The notes under the pieces are model-generated. The model searched no databases. It was not told the DNA's origin and worked only from the letters and a program-made list of their open reading frames with translations. DNA of 64,000 nucleotides from Rhodothalassiaceae bacterium (lineage in GTDB: Bacteria > Pseudomonadota > Alphaproteobacteria > Sphingomonadales > Rhodothalassiaceae), in contig BPKC01000001.1 in NCBI GenBank assembly GCA_026004935.1, positions 744,001 to 808,000 on the forward strand, written 5' to 3'. The translations under genes and the position numbers were made by a program. Every line of letters starts with the position of its first letter. Position 1 is the first letter of the stretch. This document shows, one piece after another, positions 16,931-25,550 of this stretch.

Positions 16931-17913
16931 GCGGGCCTGTCCAGCCGATCGGCCGCAAGCCGGCGCGGGCGCTGCCGCTGCCGGCCGCGCTGCCGCTTGT
17001 CTGGCTCGTCCTGGCTGCGCTGTTTCTGCCGACCCTTCGGCATCTAGGGTCCGTGTGGTTCGGCAATGTCGTCTTTCACCACCAGCCGCTGGTGGCGGCG
17101 ATCGCGCTGGCCCTGATCGCAGCGCGGCTGCCGGCTGCGGGCGGGCCGGCTGCCGGCGCGGCGCGGCCGGTCTGGCCGGTGGCCGCGGCGGCGGCGGTCT
17201 CCTGGGGCTGGTTCGTCGCCTGGCTTGCGGATCTTGCGATCGGGATGCACGCCGCGCTGCTGCTGCTTGTCGATCTGGCGGTGCTGGCGCTCGTGCCGCG
17301 CGAGGCCTGGCGGCGGCTCGCCTTCCCGCTCGGCTATCTGCTGCTCGCCATTCCGGCCGGACTGGCGCTCGTCCCGGCGCTCATGCACTGGACGGCCTGG
17401 CTGGCGCTCGCGATCCTGAACGTCCTCGACGTCCCCTTCTGGCGCGACGGCTTCGTCATCGAGCTTGCGACGCCCCGGGGGCTTGCGCGGTTTTCGATCG
17501 AGGCGGCGTGCTCGGGGGTGCGCTACCTGTTTGCGAGCCTGTCCATCGGCGTTCTCTTCGCCTGGATCGCGGCCCGCGGCTGGCGTCGGGGCGCCGTGGT
17601 GGCGCTGTTCGCGCTGGTGCCGCCCGTCGCCAACGCCCTGCGCGCGGCCGGGATCCTGTGGCTGGCGGCCGCCGCGGGCCCCGCCCGCGCCCAGGCGATC
17701 GACCACCGCCTCTACGGCCTCGCCTTCTTCCTGCTGACGCTGGCGCTCAGCTTCGCTCTCGCCTGGCCGCTGACCGAAAGGCGGCCCCCGCGGCCGCCGG
17801 CCCGGGCCGGAAGGCGCGCGGGGGCGGTGGTGCCCGCGGGGCGCCTGCTCGCCTTCATCGCCGCCGCGGCCCTGGGGCCCGCGCTAGCCCTGCTGTGGCG
17901 CCTGCTCGTCTGA
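16927..17913 (+). CDS. xrtA: Exosortase A
   Basis: Polytopic inner-membrane cysteine transpeptidase-like enzyme of 328 residues that processes PEP-CTERM proteins. About eight hydrophobic segments are visible. The catalytic set is complete: Cys195 in ACSGVRYLF, Arg239 in VANALRAAGI and His260 in DHRLYGLAFF. The protein lacks the C-terminal EpsI/DUF3485 domain fused to many exosortases, and no separate epsI follows. The GTG start overlaps the glycosyltransferase stop. The last 30 nt overlap the 3' end of phoB on the other strand. No PEP-CTERM substrate was found in the window. Confidence 0.95.
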   Translation: MSGPVQPIGRKPARALPLPAALPLVWLVLAALFLPTLRHLGSVWFGNVVFHHQPLVAAIALALIAARLPAAGGPAAGAARPVWPVAAAAAVSWGWFVAWLADLAIGMHAALLLLVDLAVLALVPREAWRRLAFPLGYLLLAIPAGLALVPALMHWTAWLALAILNVLDVPFWRDGFVIELATPRGLARFSIEAACSGVRYLFASLSIGVLFAWIAARGWRRGAVVALFALVPPVANALRAAGILWLAAAAGPARAQAIDHRLYGLAFFLLTLALSFALAWPLTERRPPRPPARAGRRAGAVVPAGRLLAFIAAAALGPALALLWRLLV

Positions 17914-18609
17914 GGCGGGAGGCGGCTCGAAGGCGTAGCCGGCCGCGCGGACCGTGCGCACCGGGTCCGGCTCGCCGGGGGCGTTCAGCGCCTTGCGCAG
18001 GCGGCGGATGTGGACGTCGACGGTGCGGATCTCGATGTCGCTGTCGTGCCCCCAGACCGCGTCGAGCAGCTGCTCGCGGCTGAAGACGCGGCCGGGATGC
18101 TCCATCAGATGCCTGAGCAGCCGGAATTCGGTGGGGCTGAGATGCACGCTCCGGCCCGCGCGCGTGACCCGGTGCGCCACCGGATCGAGCCGTATGCCGC
18201 CGGCCTGAAGCACCTCGCCGTGCAGCGCGGGCCGCAGCCGCCGCAGCACCGCCTGGATGCGGGCGATCAGCTCGCGCGGCGAGAAGGGCTTGGTTACGTA
18301 GTCGTCCGCGCCGGTTTCCAGCCCCCGCACCCGGTCCGCCTCGTCGCCGCGGGCGGTGAGCATGATGATGGGCAGGTTGCGCGTCTGCTCGCGCCGGCGC
18401 AGGCGCCGGCAGAGCTCGAGCCCCGAAAGCTCCGGCAGCATCCAGTCGATGATCGCGAGATCCGGCGGCTGCTCGATGATCCGCAGCCAGCCCTCCTCGC
18501 CGTCGTGGACCGCCTCGGCCGCGAATCCCGCGGCCTTCAGGTTGTAGGCGAGCAGCTCGACGAGATGCGGATCGTCCTCGACGACGATGATGCGGCCCCG
18601 CTCGCCCAT
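17884..18609 (-). CDS. phoB: Phosphate regulon response regulator PhoB
   Basis: OmpR-family response regulator of 241 residues. The receiver has acidic pocket E11-D12-D13, phosphoacceptor Asp55 in IIDWMLPE, Thr in MLTARG and Lys in VTKPFSPREL. The C-terminal winged helix carries SPTEFRLLRHLMEHPGRVFSREQLLDAVWG and RTVDVHIRRLRKAL, matching PhoB. I chose the ATG at 18609 rather than the upstream extension, because the receiver begins right after MGERGR. It follows phoU by 7 bp in a leftward phoU-phoB operon. It should bind the Pho box upstream of pstS. Confidence 0.95.
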   Translation of the reverse strand: MGERGRIIVVEDDPHLVELLAYNLKAAGFAAEAVHDGEEGWLRIIEQPPDLAIIDWMLPELSGLELCRRLRRREQTRNLPIIMLTARGDEADRVRGLETGADDYVTKPFSPRELIARIQAVLRRLRPALHGEVLQAGGIRLDPVAHRVTRAGRSVHLSPTEFRLLRHLMEHPGRVFSREQLLDAVWGHDSDIEIRTVDVHIRRLRKALNAPGEPDPVRTVRAAGYAFEPPPASDEQAPQQG

Positions 18610-18616
18610 CGCCGCG

Positions 18617-19348
18617 TCAGCGCCGCTCGTTCTCGCCGCGGTCCGCGGCATCAGAGATCACGGCGCTCTCATCGCTCTTGGGGCGCTCGTCGGGCAGTTG
18701 TTCGCCCTTGACCATGAAGTAGACGACCTCGGCGATGTTGGTGGCCTGGTCGCCGACGCGCTCCAGATTCTTGGCGATGAAGAGCAGATGGGTCGCGGCC
18801 GTGATCCGGCGCGGCTTCTCAACCATGTAGGTGAGCAGCTCGCGGAACAGGCTGGTGTAGAGGGCGTCGACCTTCGCATCCGCCTGCCAGACCGCCACCG
18901 CCCCCTCGGCATCGCGGGCGATGAAGGCGTCGATCACCCGGCTCAGCATGCCCCGCACCTCGTCGGTGAGCACGGGGATGAGCTGGGACGGCGCATCCGG
19001 CAGCGAGCCGATCAGCACCGTCGTGCGCTTGGCGATGTTCTTCGCGTAGTCGCCGACGCGCTCCAGCGCATTGATGATCTTCACGATCGCCATGATCTCG
19101 CGCAGGTCGTCGGCTACCGGGGCGCGCAACGCGATGATCTGCAGCGCCCTGCGCTCGCCCTCGGCCTCCATGGCGTCGAGCGCCCTGTCGCGCGCGATCA
19201 CGTCCTCCGCGAGCGCCGAGTCGCGCTCGACCAGCGCACGCACGGCATCCGCCAGCGCCTCGTCCGCGCGCGCCGCCATCTCGCCGACATGGGCGCGCAG
19301 CCGTTCCAGATCCTCGTCATAGGCGCGCAGGGTGTGCTGGACCGTCAT
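18617..19348 (-). CDS. phoU: Phosphate signalling complex protein PhoU
   Basis: Cytoplasmic regulator of 243 residues with two three-helix PhoU repeats. The repeat signatures are VKIINALERVGDYAKNIAK and LLFIAKNLERVGDQATNIAEVVYF, the E/D-xxx-D metal-binding motifs. It links the PstSCAB transporter to PhoR, keeping the regulon off when phosphate is plentiful. It is transcribed leftward with phoB and diverges from pstS across a 278-bp control region. The last ~20 residues are charged (PDERPKSDE...). Confidence 0.96.
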   Translation of the reverse strand: MTVQHTLRAYDEDLERLRAHVGEMAARADEALADAVRALVERDSALAEDVIARDRALDAMEAEGERRALQIIALRAPVADDLREIMAIVKIINALERVGDYAKNIAKRTTVLIGSLPDAPSQLIPVLTDEVRGMLSRVIDAFIARDAEGAVAVWQADAKVDALYTSLFRELLTYMVEKPRRITAATHLLFIAKNLERVGDQATNIAEVVYFMVKGEQLPDERPKSDESAVISDAADRGENERR

Positions 19349-19466
19349 GGCAGATTACGGCTCCTTCGCTCGCATCGGGTACGGGGCCCGTCCGATCCCC
19401 ACTATGGCCCGAAGGCGCGGCACAAGTCGAGACCGGGCCCGCGCCGTCACCCGCACGCGCATAGGC

Positions 19467-19491
19467 GCGCAATGTGACGGTTTCATTGCGC
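19467..19491. promoter_or_regulatory. Perfect 8-bp inverted repeat in the phoU-pstS divergent region
   Basis: GCGCAATG (19467-19474) and CATTGCGC (19484-19491) are exact inverted arms around 9 bp. The element lies about 40 bp upstream of the Pho box, midway between phoU and pstS. It could be a second operator or, less likely, a transcript hairpin. No known regulator is assigned. Confidence 0.45.
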
Positions 19492-19526
19492 CGCCACCGG
19501 CCCTTGCCCGGTACCGGCCGCGACGG

Positions 19527-19545
19527 CTGTAACCAAACTGTCGCA
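19527..19545 (+). promoter_or_regulatory. Pho box upstream of pstS
   Basis: Two CTGT half-sites (19527-19530 and 19538-19541) are spaced by exactly 11 bp and separated by an A/C-rich AACCAAA, the arrangement of PhoB half-sites (CTGTCAT-N4-CTGTCAT). It lies 82-100 bp before the pstS ATG. PhoB-phosphate should bind here in place of a -35 element under phosphate starvation. Confidence 0.75.
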
Positions 19546-19626
19546 TGAGCCGGGCATGAAGATCCCGCCCGGGGGCCGAATCGATCGCTCCCGGGGCGGA
19601 AACAGCGGATGCAAGCGAGGTGGAAG

Positions 19627-20643
19627 ATGAAGAAGACACTGGGCGCCCTGGCGGGCATCGCGTTCGCCCTGTCGATCGCGGGCGAGGGCGGCAGCACGGC
19701 GCAGGCGGCGCCGGAGCTGATCAAGATCGACGGCTCGTCGACCGTCTACCCGATCACCGAGGCGATGGCCGAGGAATTCCAGGCGGCGACGCGCGGCAAG
19801 TATCGCGTTACCGTGGGCATCTCCGGCACCGGCGGCGGTTTCAAGAAGTTCTGCCGCGGCGACACCCACATCTCCGACGCCTCGCGGCCCATAAAGGCTT
19901 CCGAAATGGAGCTGTGCAAGGCCAACGGCATCACCTTCATCGAGCTGCCGGTCGCGCTCGATGCGCTGGCGGTGGTGGTCAACCCGAAGAACGACTGGGT
20001 CGACTATCTGACCGTCGCGGAGCTCAAGAAGATCTGGGAGCCGGCGGCCCAGGGCAAAATCACGCGCTGGAACCAGGTGCGGCCGAGCTTCCCGGACCGG
20101 CCGCTCGTGCTCTTCGGCGCGGGCACCGACTCGGGCACCTATGACTACTTCACCGATGCGGTGGTCGGCGAGGAGGGCGCAAGCCGCGGCGACTACACCG
20201 CCAGCGAGGACGACAACGTTCTGGTCCAGGGTGTGGAGAGCGACGTCAACGCCCTCGGCTTCTTCGGCTTCGCCTATTACTGGGAGAACCGCACCCAGCT
20301 GAAGGCGGTGCCGATCTCCTGGAAGGGCAATCCCCCGGTCGAGCCTTCGATCGAGAATGCGCGTGCCGGCAAGTATCAGCCGCTTTCGCGGCCCATCTTC
20401 ATCTACGTCAACAGCAAGGCCGCCGACGAGCACGAGGGCGTGCGCCGGTTCGTCGAATTCTATCTCGATCCGGCGAATGCCCTGCCGCTCGTGGAGGAGG
20501 TGGGCTATGTGCCGCTGCCCGAGGAGGCCTACCGGCTCGCCCTCGAGAACTTCCGCGAGCGGCGCACCGGCACGGCGTTTGCCGGCGGTTCGCAGGTCGG
20601 CGTGTCCATCGAGGACATCCTGAAGGCCGAGCGCAGCCACTAG
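19627..20643 (+). CDS. pstS: Periplasmic phosphate-binding protein PstS
   Basis: High-affinity phosphate-binding component of the Pst ABC transporter, 338 residues. It begins with a Sec signal peptide ([22 protein letters not shown], cleavage near AQA-AP). Phosphate-binding loops are visible in [32 protein letters not shown] and SGTYDYF. The ATG at 19627 has a GAGGTGGAAG RBS and starts the signal peptide cleanly, so it is preferred over an in-frame ATG at 19609. It is first in pstSCAB and sits behind a Pho box. Confidence 0.96.
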   Translation: MKKTLGALAGIAFALSIAGEGGSTAQAAPELIKIDGSSTVYPITEAMAEEFQAATRGKYRVTVGISGTGGGFKKFCRGDTHISDASRPIKASEMELCKANGITFIELPVALDALAVVVNPKNDWVDYLTVAELKKIWEPAAQGKITRWNQVRPSFPDRPLVLFGAGTDSGTYDYFTDAVVGEEGASRGDYTASEDDNVLVQGVESDVNALGFFGFAYYWENRTQLKAVPISWKGNPPVEPSIENARAGKYQPLSRPIFIYVNSKAADEHEGVRRFVEFYLDPANALPLVEEVGYVPLPEEAYRLALENFRERRTGTAFAGGSQVGVSIEDILKAERSH

Positions 20644-20660
20644 GAATCCCGGGTGCCGGC

Positions 20661-20698
20661 GGCCCGGGCGGGCGGCCTGTGAGGCCCCCGCCCGGGCC
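20661..20698 (+). terminator. Strong pstS-pstC intergenic hairpin
   Basis: A GC-rich stem of about 16 bp pairs 20661-20677 with 20683-20698, with one bulged C and a TGTGA loop. No U-tract follows. Placed just after the pstS stop, it probably works as an attenuator and 3' stabiliser, so that much more PstS than PstC/A/B is made, as in other pst operons. Confidence 0.6.
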
Positions 20699-20808
20699 CG
20701 GCCGCGGGCCGCGTGGCGTCACCCCGTGGCGCAAGGGGTTTTCCTCGCCCCGGCCTTTCGTCTAGATGCGGGTGCGCACGGCGCGGGCGCGAGATGCGGG
20801 TGAACGCG

Positions 20809-21759
20809 ATGGCCGAATCGCAGACCGCCAGTCCGGCAGTCCTGGTGAGCGGGGCGATCACCGCCTCGCCCGGCTTTCTGCTGCGCCGGCGCATCATCGG
20901 CGAGGTGATGCGCGCTCTCCTGTTCCTTGCGGGCTCGGTGTCGGTGCTGACGACGATCGGGATCCTCTACGTCCTGATCAGCGAGAGCGCCGTCTTCTTC
21001 GCGCATGTCCCGCTCAAGGAATTCCTGACGGACACGATGTGGACGCCGCTGTTCGCGGATCCGCATTTCGGCATCCTGCCGCTGGTGACCGCCACCCTTC
21101 TCGTCTCCGGCGTGGCGCTCATGGTCGCGATCCCGCTGGGGACCGTTCTCGCCCTGTATCTGAGCGAGTTTGCGCCGCCGCGCCTGCGCGAGATGGCCAA
21201 ACCCGTGCTCGAGCTGCTGGCCGGCGTGCCGACCGTCGTCTACGGCTATTTTGCGCTGCTGTTCGTCACCCCGCTGCTGCAGAAGATCATCCCCGGGCTG
21301 TCCGGCTTCAACATGCTCTCCGCCGGTCTCGTCATGGGGGTGATGATCATCCCCTATGTCGTCTCCTTGAGCGAGGATGCGATGCGTGCCGTGCCCGACA
21401 GCCTGCGCGAGGGCGCCTTCGCGCTCGGCTTCTCGCGCCTGCGCACGGCGCTCAGGGTGGTGCTGCCGGCGGCGCTGTCCGGGATCACGGCGGCCTACAT
21501 CCTGAGCATGTCGCGGGCGGTGGGCGAGACGATGGTGGTGGCGATCGCCGCCGGGCAGAATCCCAACTTCACCTTCGACCTGCGCGAGGGGGCGGCGACG
21601 ATGACGGCCTACATCGTCCAGGTGTCGTTGGGCGACGTGCCCCACGGCTCGCTCGCCTATCAGACGATCTTCGCCGTCGGCATGGCGCTTTTCGTGATCA
21701 CGCTGGTGTTCAACATGCTGGGTTTTGCGCTCCGCCGGCGCTTCCGGGAGGTCTACTGA
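20809..21759 (+). CDS. pstC: Phosphate ABC transporter permease PstC
   Basis: Inner-membrane permease of 316 residues with six predicted membrane segments. The ABC-permease EAA loop region is EGAFALGFSRLRTALRVVLPAALSGI, and the conserved VPTVVYGYFALLFVTP and SRAVGETMVVAIAAGQ segments mark PstC. The start is uncertain: ATG 20809 has a GGTGA sequence upstream, while ATG 20794 would add five residues. The gene is separated from pstS by a strong hairpin and from pstA by 3 bp. Confidence 0.94.
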   Translation: MAESQTASPAVLVSGAITASPGFLLRRRIIGEVMRALLFLAGSVSVLTTIGILYVLISESAVFFAHVPLKEFLTDTMWTPLFADPHFGILPLVTATLLVSGVALMVAIPLGTVLALYLSEFAPPRLREMAKPVLELLAGVPTVVYGYFALLFVTPLLQKIIPGLSGFNMLSAGLVMGVMIIPYVVSLSEDAMRAVPDSLREGAFALGFSRLRTALRVVLPAALSGITAAYILSMSRAVGETMVVAIAAGQNPNFTFDLREGAATMTAYIVQVSLGDVPHGSLAYQTIFAVGMALFVITLVFNMLGFALRRRFREVY

Positions 21760-21762
21760 GCC

Positions 21763-22689
21763 ATGAACGGCGCATCGCGGCCGGCCAGTGAGGGGACCAT
21801 CGCGCGGGTCGTGCACCGGGCCCGGCGCAGCGACCTGCTGTTCGCGGGCCTCGGCGTCGTCGTGCTCGTCATCGCGCTCGCGATCCTGTTCGCGCTGATC
21901 GGAGACCTCTTCATCCGCGGCGCCGAACGGCTGAGCTGGGACTTCTTCATGAACTTCCCCTCCCGTCGGCCCGAGCGGGCGGGCATTCTCTCGGCCTGGG
22001 TCGGCACGGTCTACGTGATGATCGCGACCGCGGCCGTCGCGATCCCGATCGGGGTCGCCGCCGGCGTCTACCTCGAGGAATACGCCGGCAAGAACTGGCT
22101 CTCCGACGTCATCGAGATCAACATCACCAATCTGGCCGGCGTGCCCTCGATCATCTACGGCCTGTTGGCACTCGGCCTGTTCGTCTACGGCTTCGGCATG
22201 GGCGAGACGATCAAGGTGGCCGGGCTGGTGCTGGGCCTGCTGATCCTGCCCATCATCATCGTGTCCACGCGCGAAGGTTTGCGCAGCGTCCCGCAGCAGC
22301 AGCGCGAGGCGGCGGTGGCGCTGGGCGCGGACAAGTGGCAGGTAACCTGGGGCTACGTCCTGCCGGCGGCCCGGCCGACGATTCTCACGGGCATCATCGT
22401 CGGCCTGTCGCGCGCGATCGGAGAGACGGCGCCGATCATCACCATCGGTGCGCTCACCTTCATCGCCTTTCTGCCCGATCCGCCGATCACCGGCCATTTC
22501 CCCTTCATCAGCTTCGCCTGGCTCGACAGTCCGTTCACGGTGCTGCCGATCCAGATGTTCAACTGGGTCTCGCGTCCGCAGGCGGCCTTCCATGTGAACG
22601 CGGCCGCCGCCGGCATCGTGCTGCTCGGGCTGACCCTTGCGATGAACGGACTGGCGATCTGGATCCGGGCGCGGCTGAGGCGGCGCTAG
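21763..22689 (+). CDS. pstA: Phosphate ABC transporter permease PstA
   Basis: Second membrane subunit of the Pst transporter, 308 residues. Recognisable segments are [29 protein letters not shown] (shown here only as its start VGTVYVMIA), [19 protein letters not shown], the EAA loop [20 protein letters not shown] and [15 protein letters not shown]. It pairs with PstC and is driven by PstB. It lies 3 bp after pstC and 35 bp before pstB. Confidence 0.95.
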   Translation: MNGASRPASEGTIARVVHRARRSDLLFAGLGVVVLVIALAILFALIGDLFIRGAERLSWDFFMNFPSRRPERAGILSAWVGTVYVMIATAAVAIPIGVAAGVYLEEYAGKNWLSDVIEINITNLAGVPSIIYGLLALGLFVYGFGMGETIKVAGLVLGLLILPIIIVSTREGLRSVPQQQREAAVALGADKWQVTWGYVLPAARPTILTGIIVGLSRAIGETAPIITIGALTFIAFLPDPPITGHFPFISFAWLDSPFTVLPIQMFNWVSRPQAAFHVNAAAAGIVLLGLTLAMNGLAIWIRARLRRR

Positions 22690-22724
22690 CCGGCCGGTAC
22701 CCGGGGCTTGAGGAGCGCAGGAGC

Positions 22725-23552
22725 ATGAAGAACGCGGAATACGGGGCGATCATCGAGCGCCGTGCCAGCGAGGGCAAGCTCGCCGGCGCCAACGCCCTGC
22801 GTGCGGACGTGCGCGGGCTGAACTTCTGGTACGGCGACTTTCACGCCTTGAAGGACGTCTCCTTTCCGGTTCACGACCGGCGGGTGACGGCGCTGATCGG
22901 TCCGTCCGGCTGCGGCAAGTCCACGCTGCTGCGCTGCTTCAACCGCATGCACGATCTCTACCCGGGCAACCGCTACGAGGGCGAGATCCGGCTCTATCCC
23001 GAAGACGAGAACATCGTCGATCCGAGAACGGATGCCATGCTCGTGCGCATGCGTGTCGGCATGGTGTTCCAGAAGCCCAATCCGTTTCCCAAATCGATCT
23101 TCGAGAACGTCGCCGCGGGGCTACGTGTGCGCGGCATCCGCAATCGCCGCTTTCTCGAGGAGCGGGTCGAGGCGGCGCTCAAGGGGGCTGCGCTGTGGGA
23201 CGAGGTGAAGGACAGGCTGGACGCGAACGCCTATTCGCTCTCGGGCGGCCAGCAGCAGCGCCTGTGCATCGCCCGCGCGCTCGCGACCGAGCCGGAGCTG
23301 CTTCTGCTGGATGAGCCGACCTCGGCACTCGATCCCATCGCCACCGCGAAGATCGAGGATCTCATCGAGCAGATCAGCGAGCACATCACGATCCTCATCG
23401 TCACACACAACATGCAGCAGGCCGCGCGCATCTCGCATTACGTCGGCTACATGCATCTCGGCGAGATGGTGGAATTCGGCGAGACCACGCAGATCTTCGT
23501 CTCGCCGCGCGAGGAGCGCACCAAGGACTACATCACCGGCCGCTTCGGCTGA
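22725..23552 (+). CDS. pstB: Phosphate ABC transporter ATP-binding protein PstB
   Basis: ATPase of the Pst transporter, 275 residues. Walker A is GPSGCGKST, the Q-loop is [16 protein letters not shown] (a PstB hallmark), the signature is LSGGQQQRL, Walker B is [13 protein letters not shown] and the switch His is in VTHNMQQA. The start ATG is preceded by AGGAGCGCAGGAGC. Its last 25 nt overlap the 3' end of phoR on the opposite strand. Confidence 0.97.
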   Translation: MKNAEYGAIIERRASEGKLAGANALRADVRGLNFWYGDFHALKDVSFPVHDRRVTALIGPSGCGKSTLLRCFNRMHDLYPGNRYEGEIRLYPEDENIVDPRTDAMLVRMRVGMVFQKPNPFPKSIFENVAAGLRVRGIRNRRFLEERVEAALKGAALWDEVKDRLDANAYSLSGGQQQRLCIARALATEPELLLLDEPTSALDPIATAKIEDLIEQISEHITILIVTHNMQQAARISHYVGYMHLGEMVEFGETTQIFVSPREERTKDYITGRFG

Positions 23553-24742
23553 CCGCCGTCGGCACCGTCGGCACCGTCGGCTCCGGCCGCGGCCGCGGGC
23601 AGGCGGACGCTCACCGTCGTGCCCGCGCCCGGGCGGCTCGCGATCTCCAGCCGGCCGCCGTGGCGGCGGACGATGTGCTTGACGAGCGCAAGCCCCAGTC
23701 CCGTGCCGCCGAGGCTGCGCGAGCGCGCGGCGTCCACGCGGTAGAAGCGTTCGGTCAGCCGCGGCAGATGTTCGGGCGGAATCCCGGGCCCGCGGTCGGC
23801 GACGGTGAGCAGCCAGGCGCCGTTCTCGGCCGCAAGCGAGATGGTGACGGGTCCGGGCCGGCCGTACTTGATCGCGTTGTCGACGAGATTGGTGAGCATC
23901 TGCACCAGCCGGTCCTCCTCGCCGGCGACCGGTGCCGCATCCACGGCGATCTGCGCGGCGAGCGTCACGCCGGAGTCTTCGGCAAGACCGCCCATGACCG
24001 CAACGACGCGGCGCACCACGGCCACGAGGTCGGCCCGGGCATCGGCGGCGAGCGGCGGCTCGGCCTCGAGTCTGGACAGCGACAGCAGGTCGTCCACCAG
24101 CCGGTTCATGCGCCGCGCTTCCGCCTCCATCAGCGCGAGAAACCGCGCGCGGGCCGCGGGGTCGTCGCGCGCCGGGCCGGAGAGCGTCTCGATGAAGCCG
24201 AGGAGGGCGGCAAGGGGCGTCTTGAGCTCATGGCTCACATTCGCGACGAAGTCGGCGCGCATGCGCGCGGCCCGCTCCTCGGCGGTGACATCCTTGAGGA
24301 CGATGAGGATGCGGCCGCCCGCGTCCTCCCGCCCGTCGACGGCGACGCGGCGGGCATAGGCCGCAAAGCCGCGCTCGCCATGCCGCAGGGTGATGGGCCC
24401 GCTGCGCGCGGCGCCGGCCGCGATTTCCGAGAGGGCCTCCGCCATGGCCGATGCGCGCAGGAAAACCCGCACGTCCCGCCCGGGCTCCGCCAGCGGAAAA
24501 AGCCGCCGCGCCGCCGCATTGCACCACTGCAGCCGCAGCCTGCCGTCGGCGACGAGAACCGGATCCTCGAGCACCTCGAGGACGGCGGGCGTGAGCGCGG
24601 CGGGCGGGCCGTCGCGCGCGCCCGCGAGCTCTGCGGGCGCGGGCCGCGGCGATGGGCGAGCCGGCTGCCGCGCCCCGGTGCGCCGCACCCCGAAGAACCT
24701 GTCGCGAAGCCGTGCCAGAAGCCCGGATGGCGAGGTGGTCAT
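23528..24742 (-). CDS. phoR: Phosphate regulon sensor histidine kinase PhoR (soluble form)
   Basis: Sensor kinase of 404 residues with a PAS-like domain (roughly residues 50-155), then the dimerisation/phosphotransfer H-box with His171 in [15 protein letters not shown]. The ATPase motifs are N ([10 protein letters not shown]), G1 (DRGPGIP), F (ERFYRVD) and G2 ([13 protein letters not shown]). The assignment to PhoR rests on the motif set and on its place beside pstB. Unusually, no N-terminal transmembrane segment is visible: the first 40 residues are Arg/Pro-rich. The C-terminus has a short GAD repeat. The gene is leftward and convergent with pstB. Confidence 0.9.
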   Translation of the reverse strand: MTTSPSGLLARLRDRFFGVRRTGARQPARPSPRPAPAELAGARDGPPAALTPAVLEVLEDPVLVADGRLRLQWCNAAARRLFPLAEPGRDVRVFLRASAMAEALSEIAAGAARSGPITLRHGERGFAAYARRVAVDGREDAGGRILIVLKDVTAEERAARMRADFVANVSHELKTPLAALLGFIETLSGPARDDPAARARFLALMEAEARRMNRLVDDLLSLSRLEAEPPLAADARADLVAVVRRVVAVMGGLAEDSGVTLAAQIAVDAAPVAGEEDRLVQMLTNLVDNAIKYGRPGPVTISLAAENGAWLLTVADRGPGIPPEHLPRLTERFYRVDAARSRSLGGTGLGLALVKHIVRRHGGRLEIASRPGAGTTVSVRLPAAAAGADGADGADGGQPKRPVM

Positions 24743-24759
24743 CACCGCGATCTTTACGC

Positions 24760-24789
24760 TTCCCTAACCGGTCCGTCCTAAGTTACAAT
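24760..24789 (+). promoter_or_regulatory. Candidate promoter of the PqqD/HprK-like cassette
   Basis: A near-consensus -10 TACAAT (24784-24789) lies 18 bp after a weak TTCCCT -35 (24760-24765). Transcription would start near 24796, about 30 nt before the GTG of the Asp/His-rich protein gene. The whole phoR-cassette divergent gap is only 84 bp. Confidence 0.4.
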
Positions 24790-24826
24790 TCGACGGAAAT
24801 CCAGAAGATCTGCGGAGTTTCGACCA

Positions 24827-25546
24827 GTGAGTGCGGACGACGACCGCATCGGAACCGACGAGAAGACGGACACGGAGGACGAGGCGCTCGCCTCGCTGCG
24901 CGCGGGGCTGGAGGCGACGCCGGAAGCCACCCGGCGCTTCGTGCTCGGCACCTTGCTGGCCGCCGGGCCCATCGTGCTGACCGCGCGCCCGGCCTGGGCT
25001 CACCAGGCGATTTCGGTCCCGGATTGCGAGATCGTCATCTGCCTGGACAGGAAGCGCTGCGAGCGCGACGACGACGATGACGACGATGACGACGATCGTC
25101 ACCGCAACCAGACCGGCCGCGGCCATGACGAGCATGGGCAGGGGTACGGCTACGGCCATCACAAGGACCGTGACGACGACGATGATGACTGCGACGACGA
25201 TGACGACGATGACGATCGTCACCGCAACCAGACCGGCCGCGGCCATGACGAGCATGGGCGGGGCCACGGCTACGGCCATCACAAGGGCGGCGGCGGGGAT
25301 GACGACGACTGCGACGAGACCGTCGTCGTGAATGCCCGCAACTACATCGATTTCGCCGCCGACGGCCGCTTCGACGAGCCGATCTATCCGACGAGCCAGA
25401 CGGGTCCCCATGTCTCGCCGCAGGAGGCGGCGCGCATCCGCAAGGCCATCCGCCGGCTGGCCCGCGGCAGGGCGCGGGTGATCGCCTCGACGAGCTGCTG
25501 GACGTCGGCGATGGATTTCCTGACCCAGAACCGCCGGCGCCACTGA
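24827..25546 (+). CDS. Tat-signal-like protein with Asp/His-rich tandem repeat (unrecognised family)
   Basis: Unrecognised 239-residue protein that heads a four-gene operon. The first 33 residues are acidic. A twin-arginine-like signal follows (TRRFVLGTLLAAG at 35-47, cleavage near AWA-H at 58/59), predicting export. Residues 81-120 and 121-160 are two copies of a 40-residue unit made of an Asp run, RHRNQTGRGHDEHG and a Gly/Tyr/His stretch ending HHK. The tail (163-239) is normal-complexity with VVVNARNYIDF and STSCWTSAMDF. There are six Cys (67, 72, 78, 122, 162, 224). It could bind metals or be the substrate of the modifying enzymes encoded next. The GTG start is inferred from the operon and frame. 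Confidence 0.7.
   Translation: MSADDDRIGTDEKTDTEDEALASLRAGLEATPEATRRFVLGTLLAAGPIVLTARPAWAHQAISVPDCEIVICLDRKRCERDDDDDDDDDDRHRNQTGRGHDEHGQGYGYGHHKDRDDDDDDCDDDDDDDDRHRNQTGRGHDEHGRGHGYGHHKGGGGDDDDCDETVVVNARNYIDFAADGRFDEPIYPTSQTGPHVSPQEAARIRKAIRRLARGRARVIASTSCWTSAMDFLTQNRRRH
25067..25306 (+). repeat. 120-bp tandem duplication inside the Asp/His-rich gene
   Basis: Two 120-bp units (25067-25186 and 25187-25306) encode the 40-residue repeat. The core 25091-25139 is identical base for base to 25211-25259, including third positions, and identity resumes over most of the next 27 bases. This implies a recent duplication or ongoing homogenisation. GAC/GAT runs in the units also make the locus prone to slippage. 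Confidence 0.9.
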
Positions 25547-25550
25547 CGCC

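Noticed and set aside
24843-25331. Minus-strand Val/Ile/Ala-rich membrane-like protein opposite the Asp/His repeat
   Set aside because: It is the antisense reading of GAC/GAT runs, which always gives Val/Ile codons; the plus strand has a signal peptide and an operon context.
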